Of a stretch of DNA of 64,000 nucleotides, positions 20,490-31,674 are shown one piece after another (the first letter of the stretch is position 1; each line of letters begins with the position of its first letter). Position numbers and translations under genes: made by a program. Source of the DNA: Eunapius fragilis (Eukaryota > Porifera > Demospongiae > Spongillida > Spongillidae); the NCBI GenBank assembly GCA_963681505.1, contig OY811971.1, positions 7,125,060 through 7,189,059 on the forward strand, written 5' to 3'. The notes under the pieces were generated by a model. The model was not told the DNA's origin. It saw only the letters and a list, made by a program, of their open reading frames with translations, and ran no database searches.

Positions 20490-23400
20490 AGCATACTGTT
20501 TCTCCCTAGCAATGCACACTTTACATTTCCAGTCATTACTATCATCTTTAAATACTGTTTGGGGAATGTTTTCACATGACTCGTGGTGCCATTCCTTGCA
20601 ACCAGTGCACTAAGCCATCCGTTCCTCACCATCATCTGGCATGCGGTAGTGACAATATACATACAAATACTCTGTCTTAGGCTTTTCTGGTTGGATGTTT
20701 TTTGAAGGGAAAGGTGTCATTTGCTGACTTTTCAAACATTCTATGAAATGTGGTCTTAACTTATCCTGCTCATAGTAATGACTTGATGGATTCAATCCAA
20801 ATGCCAAATCAGTAATAATGCTATTGCAAATACTCCACAGTCTGATGATCCAATCTGACTTTGAGTTTTAGGAAATCTTGTTGCAATCCATGAGCTGCTA
20901 CAGCACAACAAAGCAGCAATTTGCATCTTTACATCCATAGGTATTGTAGAGAATTTGCTGTCAAACACATTAACAGAAAAGGATTGAGTGTGTAATCCAA
21001 TGGTTCCCTCTTGCATGCATTAAGTATTTGAATGAAGGACTCTCTTGTAACAGGAAATGATAAGTTCTGCCCTAGCAAGTGCTATACAAACACACAAGGA
21101 AGGAAATTGGGAAAATAAACGTGATGATGCTGCATCCATGTGCGTATCATCAAGCCAATCCCCACTTTGAACTGATTTGATCATTGTGGCTTCGGTCTTG
21201 TGCTTGACAGTTTTGACACTCTTTCTGTTCTTCTTTACCTTCAACTCATTTATATCATCACAATCATCAGCCCCAGTTACTCTACACTCCTCATCCCCAT
21301 CAGCTGCTTCCTTATTTGTACAAGACCGCTTTGTATGGCAGTGACTTGTACAATAACCTCCAGATTCTTTACAAGGACAATGCCCATTCTTGCATCCTTT
21401 TGTGCAGTTGAATTTCAACTGGTCCTTTTGGTTCTAGCAGCTTCCCTAAGGCTTAAGGTTGGTAGCTCAGAACTGTCTGCACTATACTTGAAAGGGACAG
21501 ACCCGGTGTAAGGCATTAGCTCACCACTTGGATAACAAGTTGATATAATTCCATTTCACACCTATTCATACAGAAGTCAGACGTACATGTAGATGTAGAT
21601 AGAAAGTTTAAGAATAGACAAACACAGACAAAAAACTCACTAAAAGCGGTAATGATCATTCTTAGCCTCCAAAATATAGCACAACAAGCGAGGCATATCA
21701 GTTGACGATCATTCATTTCTGGGTATCCTTATTGTGACACTATCTCCTGCAGAATACGTTTTGATTTGATGACGTTTGCGCTTGGCAAACTGGATCTTCG
21801 TTCATTGTGCATTATTTTCGATACTCATTGTCGGCTTCTTCACTAATCTTTAGATGACGGGCGCTGGTTGTTAGTGTAGCCAAAGGTGATGTCACTTTTT
21901 TTTCACTGAAAGGTTATATCATTATACTATGCGACATATTATGTTGTCATGCACGACAAACCTTATAACTGGAGAATAATCTGAATGTGAGACTGAAGAT
22001 TGACTTGGAAGTGATAGAACGTCATCAGGAGATGCAGATGACAATGAAGTCTTTGAAGGGGGAGTTGAATGAGGCAAAGAATTGAATACAGGAACTGTAA
22101 AACATTTGGCATCCCTAAAATGGTGTGATAAAATGGCAACAGCATTTATTACATAAGTCAAACCTTACATGGTTGCAGATACTTGTTTATCAGAAATTGG
22201 TGACTGAGCAGGTGACACAGAGGTGATGACAGCAGAGCTGAAGGTGAAGATGCAAGTTGCAGACTTGAAACTGGTGATTGAACTTCTGGGCTTGATAAGG
22301 GACTTCTTGATGGTGGTAACATTTGAGGAGATGAGTGAGGAGAAGCAGCATTTTCATCATCACCTGTAGTGGATGAACATATAGTTATTCAGGAAAGCCA
22401 TGTTCATGTACCAGAATACAATTGATCACCTAGCTCAATTGTGTTAATGCATATTATGCACTGACTGTTTAAATTGCTTCTATGTGCTTGTTGATATGAA
22501 GCACTCGATAGAAATGGTATACATGATATAATATGGCGTCCTAACCTGTGGCAATGAGATCTGCAACATCTTCCTCCAAAATACAAGGGTTCTTTCCCTT
22601 TGGAAGTTCAGCAAATGGAGTTGTTCTTGGAGGTTGCCCAAAAACCACTTCATTAGGGGCTTTTATTTCAAAGTGCTGCATACTTGAGTATTAAGATTGT
22701 CTGCAGTAGAATGTGACATGAACATTGAATTAATTAATTAATTAGTTCAACTTAAATTGAATGTGAGCTAACCAATCGGACCATTGCACATCTCCAGACT
22801 CCTTGCTTTCATTTTTCATTGACTGAATCTGCATTTCTACAAGTTACCTTTTTCAACCAACCCTTGTGACTGCGAGTGACGAGGACGCCCATTGATTATA
22901 ACAACCTCTCCCGGCCATGATCAAACAACTTCTTTCACAATCTCGGTGACAAACTCCCTCCCATTGTCAGATTGCAGGATCATGGGAAGGCCCAAAGAGG
23001 GAAATACTCTTTTCACTAGACCAACAGCAACATCAACTGCTGATTTTTTCATCAAAGGCCACAGAATATGGAACTTAGACCAATGATCCATGTAATGAGC
23101 AATGTAATGTTATGAACCATCACACGTATGTCTCATATCAATGAGGTCAATCTAAGTATGTAGAAATGAGTCATATGAATAATAGTAAAATGCTTGACAA
23201 AACATAATCACTTTACCTGGCATTGAGTTAAAAAACCTGATGACACTATTGGTCTTAGCAGAGAAGTACTATTCTGGGGTTGTTTAAGTTGAAAAATTGA
23301 ACATGTGTTACAGAAATACGGCACAGCTTCTCTTGGTAGGCAGTCATACGTTTTCTGTACCTGAAATTTGAGAGTGCAATACTGACATACTGACATAAAT

Positions 23401-24282
23401 GATATTATAGCTGTTTTAATGCACACTAAAAAATTAATTAATTAATTGTCAGTCTATTTTTATGTACAGTGCTGTATGAGGTTGTGATGCATGCTAATTA
23501 CAACAAATACACATAAAACATACTTCTGTCAGGGTTTTTTGTAACCAACATGACCACTTTTCAATGAATGGACACGTTCAAGGATGTCATAGAACTTTTC
23601 AACCATAGCAACCACATGATAATGACCAACAATAGTCTTGTCATTCTCATTCTGTTAAGTAGAATAATTAATTGAATACATCCACCATTCAAGCAATTAT
23701 GAGTCATACATGCGAAGTTATTATATATAATACATAGATGCATAAGAAACACCAACAATACACATCCATACGCAATATAAATAACCTACAGTTCTACAAA
23801 GCACCTGCCATGCATGCAATGCCCTTCCTAAAATGGAAACTGCATACTGTGCCTCTTTACAGAGAAAAGAGGATATAACAGCTGCAACTGTTACATTGAA
23901 GGCAGCTGGTTTTCCTCTGTCAAACCCCTGAATAAGGTTAGGTTTTATTTAGAGGAGGATGACAAAGGAGCACATTCCCTCCCATATCCGTATACACTCC
24001 TGTATAGCATGCATGTAGGTGTAGCTTTCTTGATTTACTTACCTTGTCTTTAACCGGGAGACATAACACATCAGTCAACACCAACTCTGCGCAGTTTAGC
24101 AGCTCAAATTTCTTTGTTCTATTCACCCAATGTCTGAAAGAAGCCGTGACGCCACTATACTCTCCCTTAACAGCTTTTCAAATCCTCTTGGCTTTCTCTT
24201 CGCTAACGGTTTTGCTCGTTCTTCTACTTCTATCTACACAGCAAAACTTCTCGATTATCAGTCGATGCTCCTCTTTAGACAT
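20490..24282 (-). pseudogene. Ginger transposase: integrase, CXC cluster, Ulp1-like protease, PHD-like finger
   Basis: A spliced minus-strand gene starting at the ATG at 24282. Exons with GT/AG borders lie at 24043-24282, 23524-23651 (HYHVVAMVEKFYDI), 23217-23360 (VQKTYDCLPREAV...FLTQCQ), 22848-23151 and about 22546-22680 (NEVVFGQPPRTTPFAELPKG), with a serine-rich linker near 22190-22370. The integrase core has LIDMRH (first D), LQSDNGREF (second D) and SQGLVEKG (E), closely resembling KRBA2/SCAND3-type integrases. Near 21320-21420 is a cysteine-rich CTKGCKNGHCPCK cluster. A Ulp1/C48 protease follows, with SGDWLDDTHM and catalytic QIGSSDCGVFAIA near 20830. The C-terminus (about 20490-20660) reads ERMA..CTGCKEWHHESC and WKCKVC, a PHD-like finger lacking one usual cysteine. 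Several in-frame stops make it a pseudogene. Confidence 0.75.
23795..23930 (-). pseudogene. LINE reverse-transcriptase scrap inside the Ginger element
   Basis: Reads FDRGKPAAFNVTVAAVISSF then CKEAQYAVSILGRAL on minus, close to the DRGKPAAFDVTVTSPL phrase of the LINE family seen at 5078-5470. It lies between integrase exons. It might instead be a genuine transposon exon, since it is preceded by a good acceptor (ttattcag). Confidence 0.35.
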
Positions 24283-24312
24283 TATCGAAGTGTTAACGCC
24301 ACGTGGATTATT

Positions 24313-24417
24313 ATGCACCAGGAATTTGCGCAATTTATAAATTATTGCGCATGATGTGGTTTCACATATGCGCAGCGCAATTTATAGATTGCGCAAATTG
24401 ATAGATTGCGCCTAACA
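24313..24417 (-). repeat. Right terminal inverted repeat of the Ginger element
   Basis: Ends gattgcgcctaaca; complementary to 20041-20145 with a few mismatches. Confidence 0.8.
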
Positions 24418-24514
24418 ATTGTACATGTGTATGGTGGGATGGCTGTGTATATTAATAGTATAATTTATATTGCGCATCCTTTTTCTGTATCTGCTCAGTT
24501 TGTAGCATGTACAT

Positions 24515-24660
24515 GTAAGCATGGATGTAACATGCCTTCTAATCACGGGACCACCTTCTACACATGTTTGGGAACCGGATAACATGCTTACGGCAGTCAG
24601 TTATCTGGTACACAACTGCGGTACCTTTACTCTGTATGGTATATCTAGATTTTGTCTAGA
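24515..24660 (+). repeat. Dispersed repeat family R1, partial copy
   Basis: cgggaccaccttctacacatg, tgggaaccggat and gttatctggtacacaac match 14825-14905 in order. It lies just outside the Ginger right end. Confidence 0.55.
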
Positions 24661-24779
24661 ACTGCCAATATTTCAGTATATAAAGATTGATATTATTTTC
24701 GTATGGTGTCTTTGATTCTGCTGTGATTCAATACTATTGGCTACTATTACACACGTAGCACATAAATACAGCATGCAGA

Positions 24780-26165
24780 CATGTAGAGCAAATAAAATTT
24801 TGGGTAGAAAGAAAGTGAATTTAATTTGAACGGTCTAGAGTGGCTCATTGCGCAAGCGCGCATTGTGCAAATGGCGACCGTTCACTACACTGCTCCCTCC
24901 TTCAGTATGGTACTGCTCCATAACAATCAGGTGGTCGATGTTGTCTTCTAGGATACCTAGATCTGTCAGGAACTATTTCCACTGGGCCCGGAATCCTATC
25001 TTCATGTAGTTGCGGTTCTTCATGAGGAACAGCTTCAATTGCATCTTCCAGTTGCATGCAGTTCTCCATCTGCACTTTGTCCCCGATCTGCAACATCTGT
25101 TTCTTGCGGCACGTCCACAGCCATATCTTATTCAGACTCAATAAACTTCAAATTGGTCCCAGCTGGTAACTGATCCACCTTGCTAGGTGTCACTTTGGCT
25201 GAACCCTGGGGAGGGGGGGAACCTCTTGAGAATTAGAAGTTACAGGTACTCGAACACCTGGTGGACACTGAGGGCTTAAGGCGATTTAAAAGCACTACTA
25301 ACCGCTTTCTTTTATTTAGTCTTGTATCCTGGATCCTATACACAGCTGTTGACAGTTTCTTAATGATTCTATATGGCCCAGACCATGGGCAATGCAGTTT
25401 CCGCCCTCTGCTTTTATTAATTACAGGGTTATGCAACCAGACTAGATCCCCAACATTAAATTTCTCTCCATGCACTCTCCTATCGTACTGCTCTTTTATG
25501 CCTGTCTAATGTCGTGTCCATGTGCTCTCTCACCCTAGAACAAGCCCCTTCTAGAGTGATCTTAATACGTCTTACATGTTCGGGGTACGTCACTTCCTCT
25601 GTGGTCGTTGAACCATAGACCAGATCCATGCAGTGGTATTTTTGCTTGCCGCCCGAACATCATGAAGAATGGGGAAAACCCTTTAGATGGATGAACAGAT
25701 GTATTATAGGCCATACACACTGCCCGCAGATGTTTATCCCAGTCCCCTGGATGTTCATCCACGTTGCCGCTAGCATCCCAATTAGTGTACGGTTAAACGG
25801 TTCCACCAGTCCGTCAGATTGTGGGTGGTATGGTGTTGGTGCGTGTTTTGTTGATGTGGAGCAGCTTCATAATCTCCTTCATGGTTTTAGCCTCCAATTG
25901 TCGGCCTTGATCAGAGTGCAAACGTTCCGGTACAGAGAAGCGGTAGATAAACTCCTCCACCGTGCAGCTTGCACGCAATAGTTGTGGTCTCTTGGTTGGG
26001 TATGGCAAATGCTTCAACCCATCGGGTGAAATATTCGCACACCACCATGATATAAATGTCTCCACTTTGCACTGGTGGGAAAGGACCCACAATATCGACT
26101 GCAATGGATATCCCGTTCGAACACTCTGCAAAGGTAACACTTCCAGAGCTTTCATTGAAAAAGTT
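24780..26165 (-). mobile_element. Gypsy (Ty3) LTR-retrotransposon fossil, 3' part of pol
   Basis: Minus-strand frames show an integrase core (SVPERLHSDQGR), a downstream AYNTSVHPSKGFSPFF segment and a GPY/F-type module (CPWSGPYRI), ending near 24900. A purine-rich tract next to it could be the polypurine tract, and the sequence below 24890 may be 3' LTR. Broken, with several breaks, and partial: no gag, protease or reverse transcriptase on this side. It abuts the BEL/Pao fossil head to head near 26170. Confidence 0.7.
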
Positions 26166-26184
26166 TAATGGTGAGCGAACAGAT

Positions 26185-28570
26185 TGGATAACATTTTAGG
26201 ACGCCTTTGAATCATCTATACGCAAAAACTCTGAGCTTTCTGATGTTGATCGTTTTAATTATCTACATGCACTCATTGCTTGAGTGTACTGCAGCAGATG
26301 CTATTTCTGTTCTGTCCCTGACTTCAACCAACTATGCTGAGGCAATTGCCTTACTCAAGAAGAGGTTTGGTAACAGACAACAGATCATAAATAAACATGC
26401 ACATAGATCAGCTCTTAGCCTTAGACCCTGTTAGTTTCCTGCGTGATCTTAAGGGATTCCGACGACTGTATGATAAAATCGAAGCTCACGTTAGAAGTCT
26501 GAAGGGGCTTGGCATTTCTTCTGAATCGTATACAGCAGCATGTTATCTTCGGTCTTGACGAAGCGATTGCCTCAAGAGCTTGTTGTGATTGTCCGCAGAC
26601 AGACTGGAACAGACCCCCGGAATTTCGGTGATTTATTGCAAATGGTTGAAAGGGAACTTGAAGCAAGAGAGAGAGCCATTGTGGCCTCTGTAGAACCAAC
26701 TGCACCCTCCCGAAGGGCTGACAAAGTGGGCCCAACAATATCTTCATTGCTGACTGGCAACGTACCATCAGATCCAGTTTGCTGTTATTGTGGGCAATCT
26801 CATGCCTCCGATTCCTGTAAGGCTGTGAGTTCCTATGAAGCAAGACGGAAAATCCTTCTAAGAAGTGGTCGATGCTTTGTCTGCCTGCGGAAGGGCCATG
26901 TTGGGAAGAATTGTAGATCCACATATAAATGTTTTAGCTGCAGCGGGAGACACCATTCTAGTATCTGTGTCAAAACCTTCTAGTACTAGTCCTACTTCAA
27001 GCCAGGCTAGCCCTGTACTAAATGTGCCAATGCCAGGAACCAAGCAGCAACGAACAAGTGTTCCAACAGCACCTGTTTGCACTCCACAACTATCGATGTA
27101 TGTTGAATCTCATGCACCTGCTGTTACAGACGACAGTCACCATTGTTTACAATCCCCATCAGTTGTTTCTATCTGCTCAGACTAGAAACATCCTTGACAG
27201 TGGCAGTCAACGTTCTTACATAATTCAAAGACTAAGGGAAGACTTGGGTTTGTGTCCAGAACGAGCAGAAAGAGTGGTTGTCAAGACATTTGGCTCCACA
27301 GATGAGAAGGAACTCCACTGTGATGTTGTCAAGTTGCTCATGAAAACTACAGATGGAGACGAGCTGGAGCTAGAATTCATTGTTGTTCCCTTCATTTGTG
27401 AGGCATTGTCAGGTCAAGTCATAACCTGCACTCTTGATAATTACTCACACCTGGTAGGACTGGATCTGGCAGAAACTGGTACTAGTACAAATAAGAAGGT
27501 GGGTGTTTTGATAGGGGCAGATCATTATTGGAAGGTGGTATCTGGGGAGATTATAGGTTGATCAACTGGACCTAAAGCCCTGAAGTCCAGATTTGGTTGG
27601 ATCTTGTCTGGTCCACTCAGTGGGCTTATGGAGTGCAGTACAATCAGCAATCTAGCACGCTGTCAGACCTTGTTTACAACCTCAGACCCACTACAGAGGT
27701 CAGACACTGACCTTGAAATTGCGCTAAGGAGATTTTGGGATTTAGAATCACTGGGTATTCAAGGTGAAGAACCCCCTCTGTATGAGAAGTTTGTCAACAG
27801 CATATAGCCTCCATCAACAACAGATATCAGGTGCGACTTCCCCATGGAAGGAACATCACCCTACTTTACCGGGAAGGCCGATTGATGAGTTTGTTGATGC
27901 AAAATCCGGAAATTCTTGAGGACTATGACAGCATCATCAGAGAACAACTGAAGAAGGGCATCATAGAGTCCATTCCATTGCCAAATGTTCATGTTGGCAA
28001 GGTCCACTACATCCCGCATCATGCCGTAGTAAAACATGATAAGGAGACAACCAAGATCAGGATTGTTTATGATGCATCTTCTCAATGTGATGGACCATCA
28101 TTAAATGAATTGCCTATATGCTGGCCCAAGCTTTGACCAAAATATATTGGATCTCATTCTCCGCTTTAGGCTGCACAAAATAGCGATCATAGGAGACATT
28201 GAAAAGGCTTTTCTCATGATATCTGTTGCTCCTGAGGACAGAGATGCCTTACGTTTCCTCTGGGTTGATGATACATCTGTAGGATTTCCACAAATAGTTG
28301 AGTTTCGGTTTGCTCGAGTTGTTTTTGGCGCTCTGAAGTACCACGTTGAAACCTTCAAGACAGTTGACCCCATTTTTGTTGATAAGTTTTCAAGATCAAT
28401 ATATGCTGATGACTTTGTCTCTGGGGCCGATGAAGAGGATGAGCTCTATGTTCTACTCTATGTATACAGTTACCTATATCTTCTACAAATTCTTTTTAGG
28501 CACTGGAAATTAGTCTGCTTATCATGGAGTTGCATAGTTGTGGATTTTTTTCTTCTGATTTCCTAGTGTA
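26185..28570 (+). mobile_element. BEL/Pao LTR-retrotransposon fossil
   Basis: Plus-strand pieces in order: a gag-like segment (YAEAIALLKKRFGN), zinc knuckles (CYCGQSHASDSC, CFVCLRKGHVGKNC), an aspartic-protease-like LDSGSQRSYI, and reverse-transcriptase segments (GIIESI, KIRIVYDASS, IGDIEKAF, YADDFVSG). The order and motifs are those of BEL/Pao. No LTRs were recognised. Broken, with at least five breaks; an old copy. Confidence 0.75.
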
Positions 28571-28788
28571 TGTGTCAGCAATACAAAACTAAATTTAAAT
28601 ATGATCTTAGGTCTCAGTTATGATTTCACTCGCATCATGCGGAATTGTACTAGTCTGTTTTTCAGCACATTGGTGGGTGATGCCAAAACCCAAGATGGTC
28701 CAATAGCTGCATGCCAGAACTGTGTGTACCTTTTGATTATACGTTTCTGATGCTATGTTTCTACAATGCGTTGATTAGGTGGTCTATA

Positions 28789-29260
28789 CAGGCACGGTCA
28801 CCCACACAAACATTGTGGACAGGGGGATTGTGGGAACCACCATTCATTATTGGCTGGTCTTTTTCCCTGCATCCTGTGGTTTTAACATGTCATATTATGA
28901 CAAACATGCAGGTGCAAGTGTATGACTGCTAACAGAAACTATACTATGCATGGTCACCCACATAAACATTGTGGACAGGGGAATTGTGGGAACCACCATT
29001 CATTGTTGGCTGGTCTTTACCCTGCATCCTGTGGTTGTAACATGTCATATTGATGGCAAACATGTGGGTGCAAGTGTATGACGTGCTAACAGAAACTATA
29101 CTATGCATGGTCACCCACATAAACAATGTGGACAGGGGGATTGTGGGAACCACCATTCATTATTGGCTGGTCTTTTTCCCTGCATCCTGTGGTTGCAACA
29201 TGTCACGTTTATGACAAGTTAACATGTGGGCGTATGATGTACTAACAGAAACTATACATG
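28789..29260 (+). repeat. Three tandem copies of a ~156-bp unit
   Basis: Each unit runs ggtcacccacataaacattg ... gtgggaaccaccattcatt ... gctaacagaaactata, starting near 28795, 28950 and 29108. The copies are very similar, with a partial third. A small satellite directly after the BEL/Pao fossil. Confidence 0.85.
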
Positions 29261-29979
29261 CATGGCATGTGCGTTATATCATTGTCTTCCAAATATAATA
29301 GCACACGTACAACCGAGATGTATGCATGTCATTGGCCCTTTATGACTTCAAGTTACAATATGCTTATGTTAGTTATTGGTTAGGCACAAACCCGGCCCGT
29401 TAGAGCTCGTAATCGTGCGTGCATGAGAGAACGTTGGGAGATCATCGTCATGAAATTAGGTGCGGACAAACTGAGATACAGATGAGATATACTGGTGCAA
29501 GACATTCTACAAAGAGTCTGACAAAACCACTTGGAGACAATTTCATAGAAATTGTAAGGGGTTCTCTTACCTTTAAAAAAAAAACCAGTTTGGGCCCTCA
29601 TTATTATCATACCCATACGTTACCACTATACATTTACATCTTCGTATACATATAAAGGCCACTGGCGAGCTACTAGTAAATTATGCGCATGAATCTAGGG
29701 AGAATCGCGCGCCGATTTTTTTGCGGCGCTGCATGCGCTTGCGAAAACGAATTACGTATTTAAACTGGACATCGATGTTATAAAAGAATACGCTTTGCGA
29801 ATAGTAGTCACTTCTATAGTAATCCCAGTTGATACTTGGAATAAACCACCTTGGTACGTTGATTGTATATTGATATGCGTGATTTTTATGCATCAATACT
29901 TTTCTTTTCGAAATAATGAAATAATCATATAATAAATAAATGGTTCTTTGCTTAAGGTTAATACTGCTTTTCCACAGTA
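29261..29979. other. Unassigned region upstream of a two-exon gene
   Basis: No recognised coding. The last part holds the likely promoter of the next gene. The sequence tttccacag just before its ATG is itself a possible 3' splice site, so a 5' leader exon may exist. Confidence 0.3.
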
Positions 29980-30763
29980 ATGGCGAAGGACATTCAAGGA
30001 ACCCTTCGCGGAGCATGCACCTATTGCGACTGCGGCAATTTTCATTCCAACGATAGAATAAGGTGCGACTATTGCGACCATCCGGCGGCGAAACATCAGA
30101 ACCTCTCGTTACTGAGTCTCAAGCCACATGATGACGATGACGATAGTAATGATAGTGAACCTACTGACGGAGACAGTGATGAAGGCAGCTATTATCACGG
30201 TGCGTACATAAAGAATGCCACATCGTGCACGCGTGCATCAGCGTTGGTTTTTGGTTTGCTCTGGTCACGAATTGTGTGTTCAATGCATGGATGCCTATTT
30301 TGCCCAATTGTCATCGTTTTTAACCGAGTATATACTTAAGCCATATGACATAACGTATGCAATCCTGTCCAGAATCGGTTAAACGAAAATGTTGGAAATG
30401 AATTGTATGATTAACATTCAATTTGACCGATCACGTGGATGCCTCATCTGCTAATCTTCTATTGCCATTCTGTCGAGTGCATTGGTCATGTGAGCCTATT
30501 TCCGCTAGCTGCATGTAGCATGAGTTTTTTTTACGTTAAATTGTGCTTGTGCAGAACATAGGTGGTACAAAAGTCAAGGTTATCTTAGGAGATCAATTAA
30601 AGTTGAATGTTGGCCTGGTGAGATCGCTTCCATTGATGGTGGGAATAGGCGCTTAGGTCACCAAGACAAAATTAAAACTTCACATTTCACTGTAGGAATG
30701 TTGACGTGGAGGCCCAAGGAGGGACTGCTTCCTTCTAGCATGGCAAGCACTCTTCTTACCTAA
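29980..30763 (+). CDS. Small cysteine-rich acidic protein, two-exon prediction
   Basis: Exon 1 (29980-30199) starts MAKDIQGTLRGACTYCDC. It carries CTYCDC ... CDYCDHPAAKH, a compact zinc-binding-like CxxCxC/CxxC-H cluster at residues 13-40, then an acidic stretch (HDDDDDSNDSE). It ends in phase 1 at the donor gtgcgt. Exon 2 (30555-30763) follows the acceptor cttgtgcag. It supplies two bases to complete the codon and stays open for 68 codons (HRWYKSQGYLRRSIKVECWPGE...) to a TAA. The matching phases support the join; the product would be about 142 residues. I do not recognise the family. It may be nuclear or cytosolic, as there is no signal peptide or membrane helix. The cysteine cluster resembles N-terminal modules I associate loosely with sponge multigene families, an unverified impression. 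Confidence 0.45.
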
Positions 30764-31674
30764 GTGCTAGATAGGACCAGCTATGCACTACCCTAACATC
30801 CAAGTACCAAGCCTAAGTACCAAGTATGGTACAAGAGATGGGCACACCCTGCATCAGATGAAATCTCAGTCGCTAGTACATTATTAGTATGCTTGTAATG
30901 AAAAGTGAAAATGTTCTATATTATAGATATAGGCTTTCCTTATTCTGCTGGTTTAATGCATGCCTCCCTGATTAGTATTACAAAACGAAAGGGCATGACC
31001 CGTAGATGTGGAAAAGAGTGAAGTCATTTGGGGGTGGGGCAGCTTCTGCACAGCTGCACAAATGTGAGGCATATACCCCTACACTTCTCTAAGTGAGTGT
31101 GGGGGATTCCACTAAATGTAAACAAATAAAAGTTCCTTATTAGCAGTACAGCATCAGAGTGGCTTCTTGGTTGGTGAGAATGTCTGATGGGTAGTGTCAC
31201 CTTTAGTGCTTCTAGCAATAGAAGACCTAGCTATTGACTATTTCATATTACCTGTAGTCTCTCGAGCTCGCCAAACAATAATAATGTCATGTAATAAATT
31301 AAGTACTATGCCATCGCGCATTGCCCGCGGGTATTTTAATTGCACGCCCTGTCCATAGATATGCTCTCACACACATGCTTTCTGTGATCTTACTTGCCGA
31401 TGCTGGAACGGAGGTCGGGGGCAATATACGTATAGCTCCTTAGGTTTAAATCCTATTCGCACCGCGGCACAACACAAGTATACCCACGTACACACTTTCA
31501 CGCGACCTACAGTCATGTAGTAATAAAGTTCACTCACTACTCATATGGCCGACACAGATTCTGAGTAAGGTTAGCAAAAATATAATATATAATATATAAT
31601 CCCGCATCCCACTTCGTCACAGTGAAACAATTAACACACATATAATTATGATCCTATTACCGGGCTATTCAGTT
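30764..31674. other. Intergenic region between convergent genes
   Basis: Lies 3' of the two-exon plus gene and 3' of the ROCO gene on minus. No coding signal seen. No clear AATAAA is visible shortly after the ROCO stop codon. Confidence 0.4.

Larger units (their letters stand above)
20041..24417 (-). mobile_element. Ginger-type DNA transposon with both ends
   Basis: The termini are TGTTAGGCGCAA at 20041 and its complement ending CCTAACA at 24417. They fit the TGTNR...NYNACA ends described for Ginger elements. The 4-bp sequence ATTG flanks both ends (20037-20040 and 24418-24421), the expected target duplication. Terminal inverted repeats run about 100 bp and include gcgctgcgcat. The single minus-strand gene encodes a DDE integrase, a CXC cysteine cluster, a Ulp1-like protease and a PHD-like finger, the domain set known for Ginger1. 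A few in-frame stops and a LINE scrap inside show it is no longer intact. Length 4377 bp. Confidence 0.8.

Noticed and set aside
20037-24421. Possible Polinton, because a 6-base AATTGT match can also be drawn at both ends
   Set aside because: No DNA polymerase, ATPase or capsid-type gene and only 4.4 kb; TGTNR ends with a 4-bp ATTG duplication and the Ulp1/PHD domains fit Ginger.
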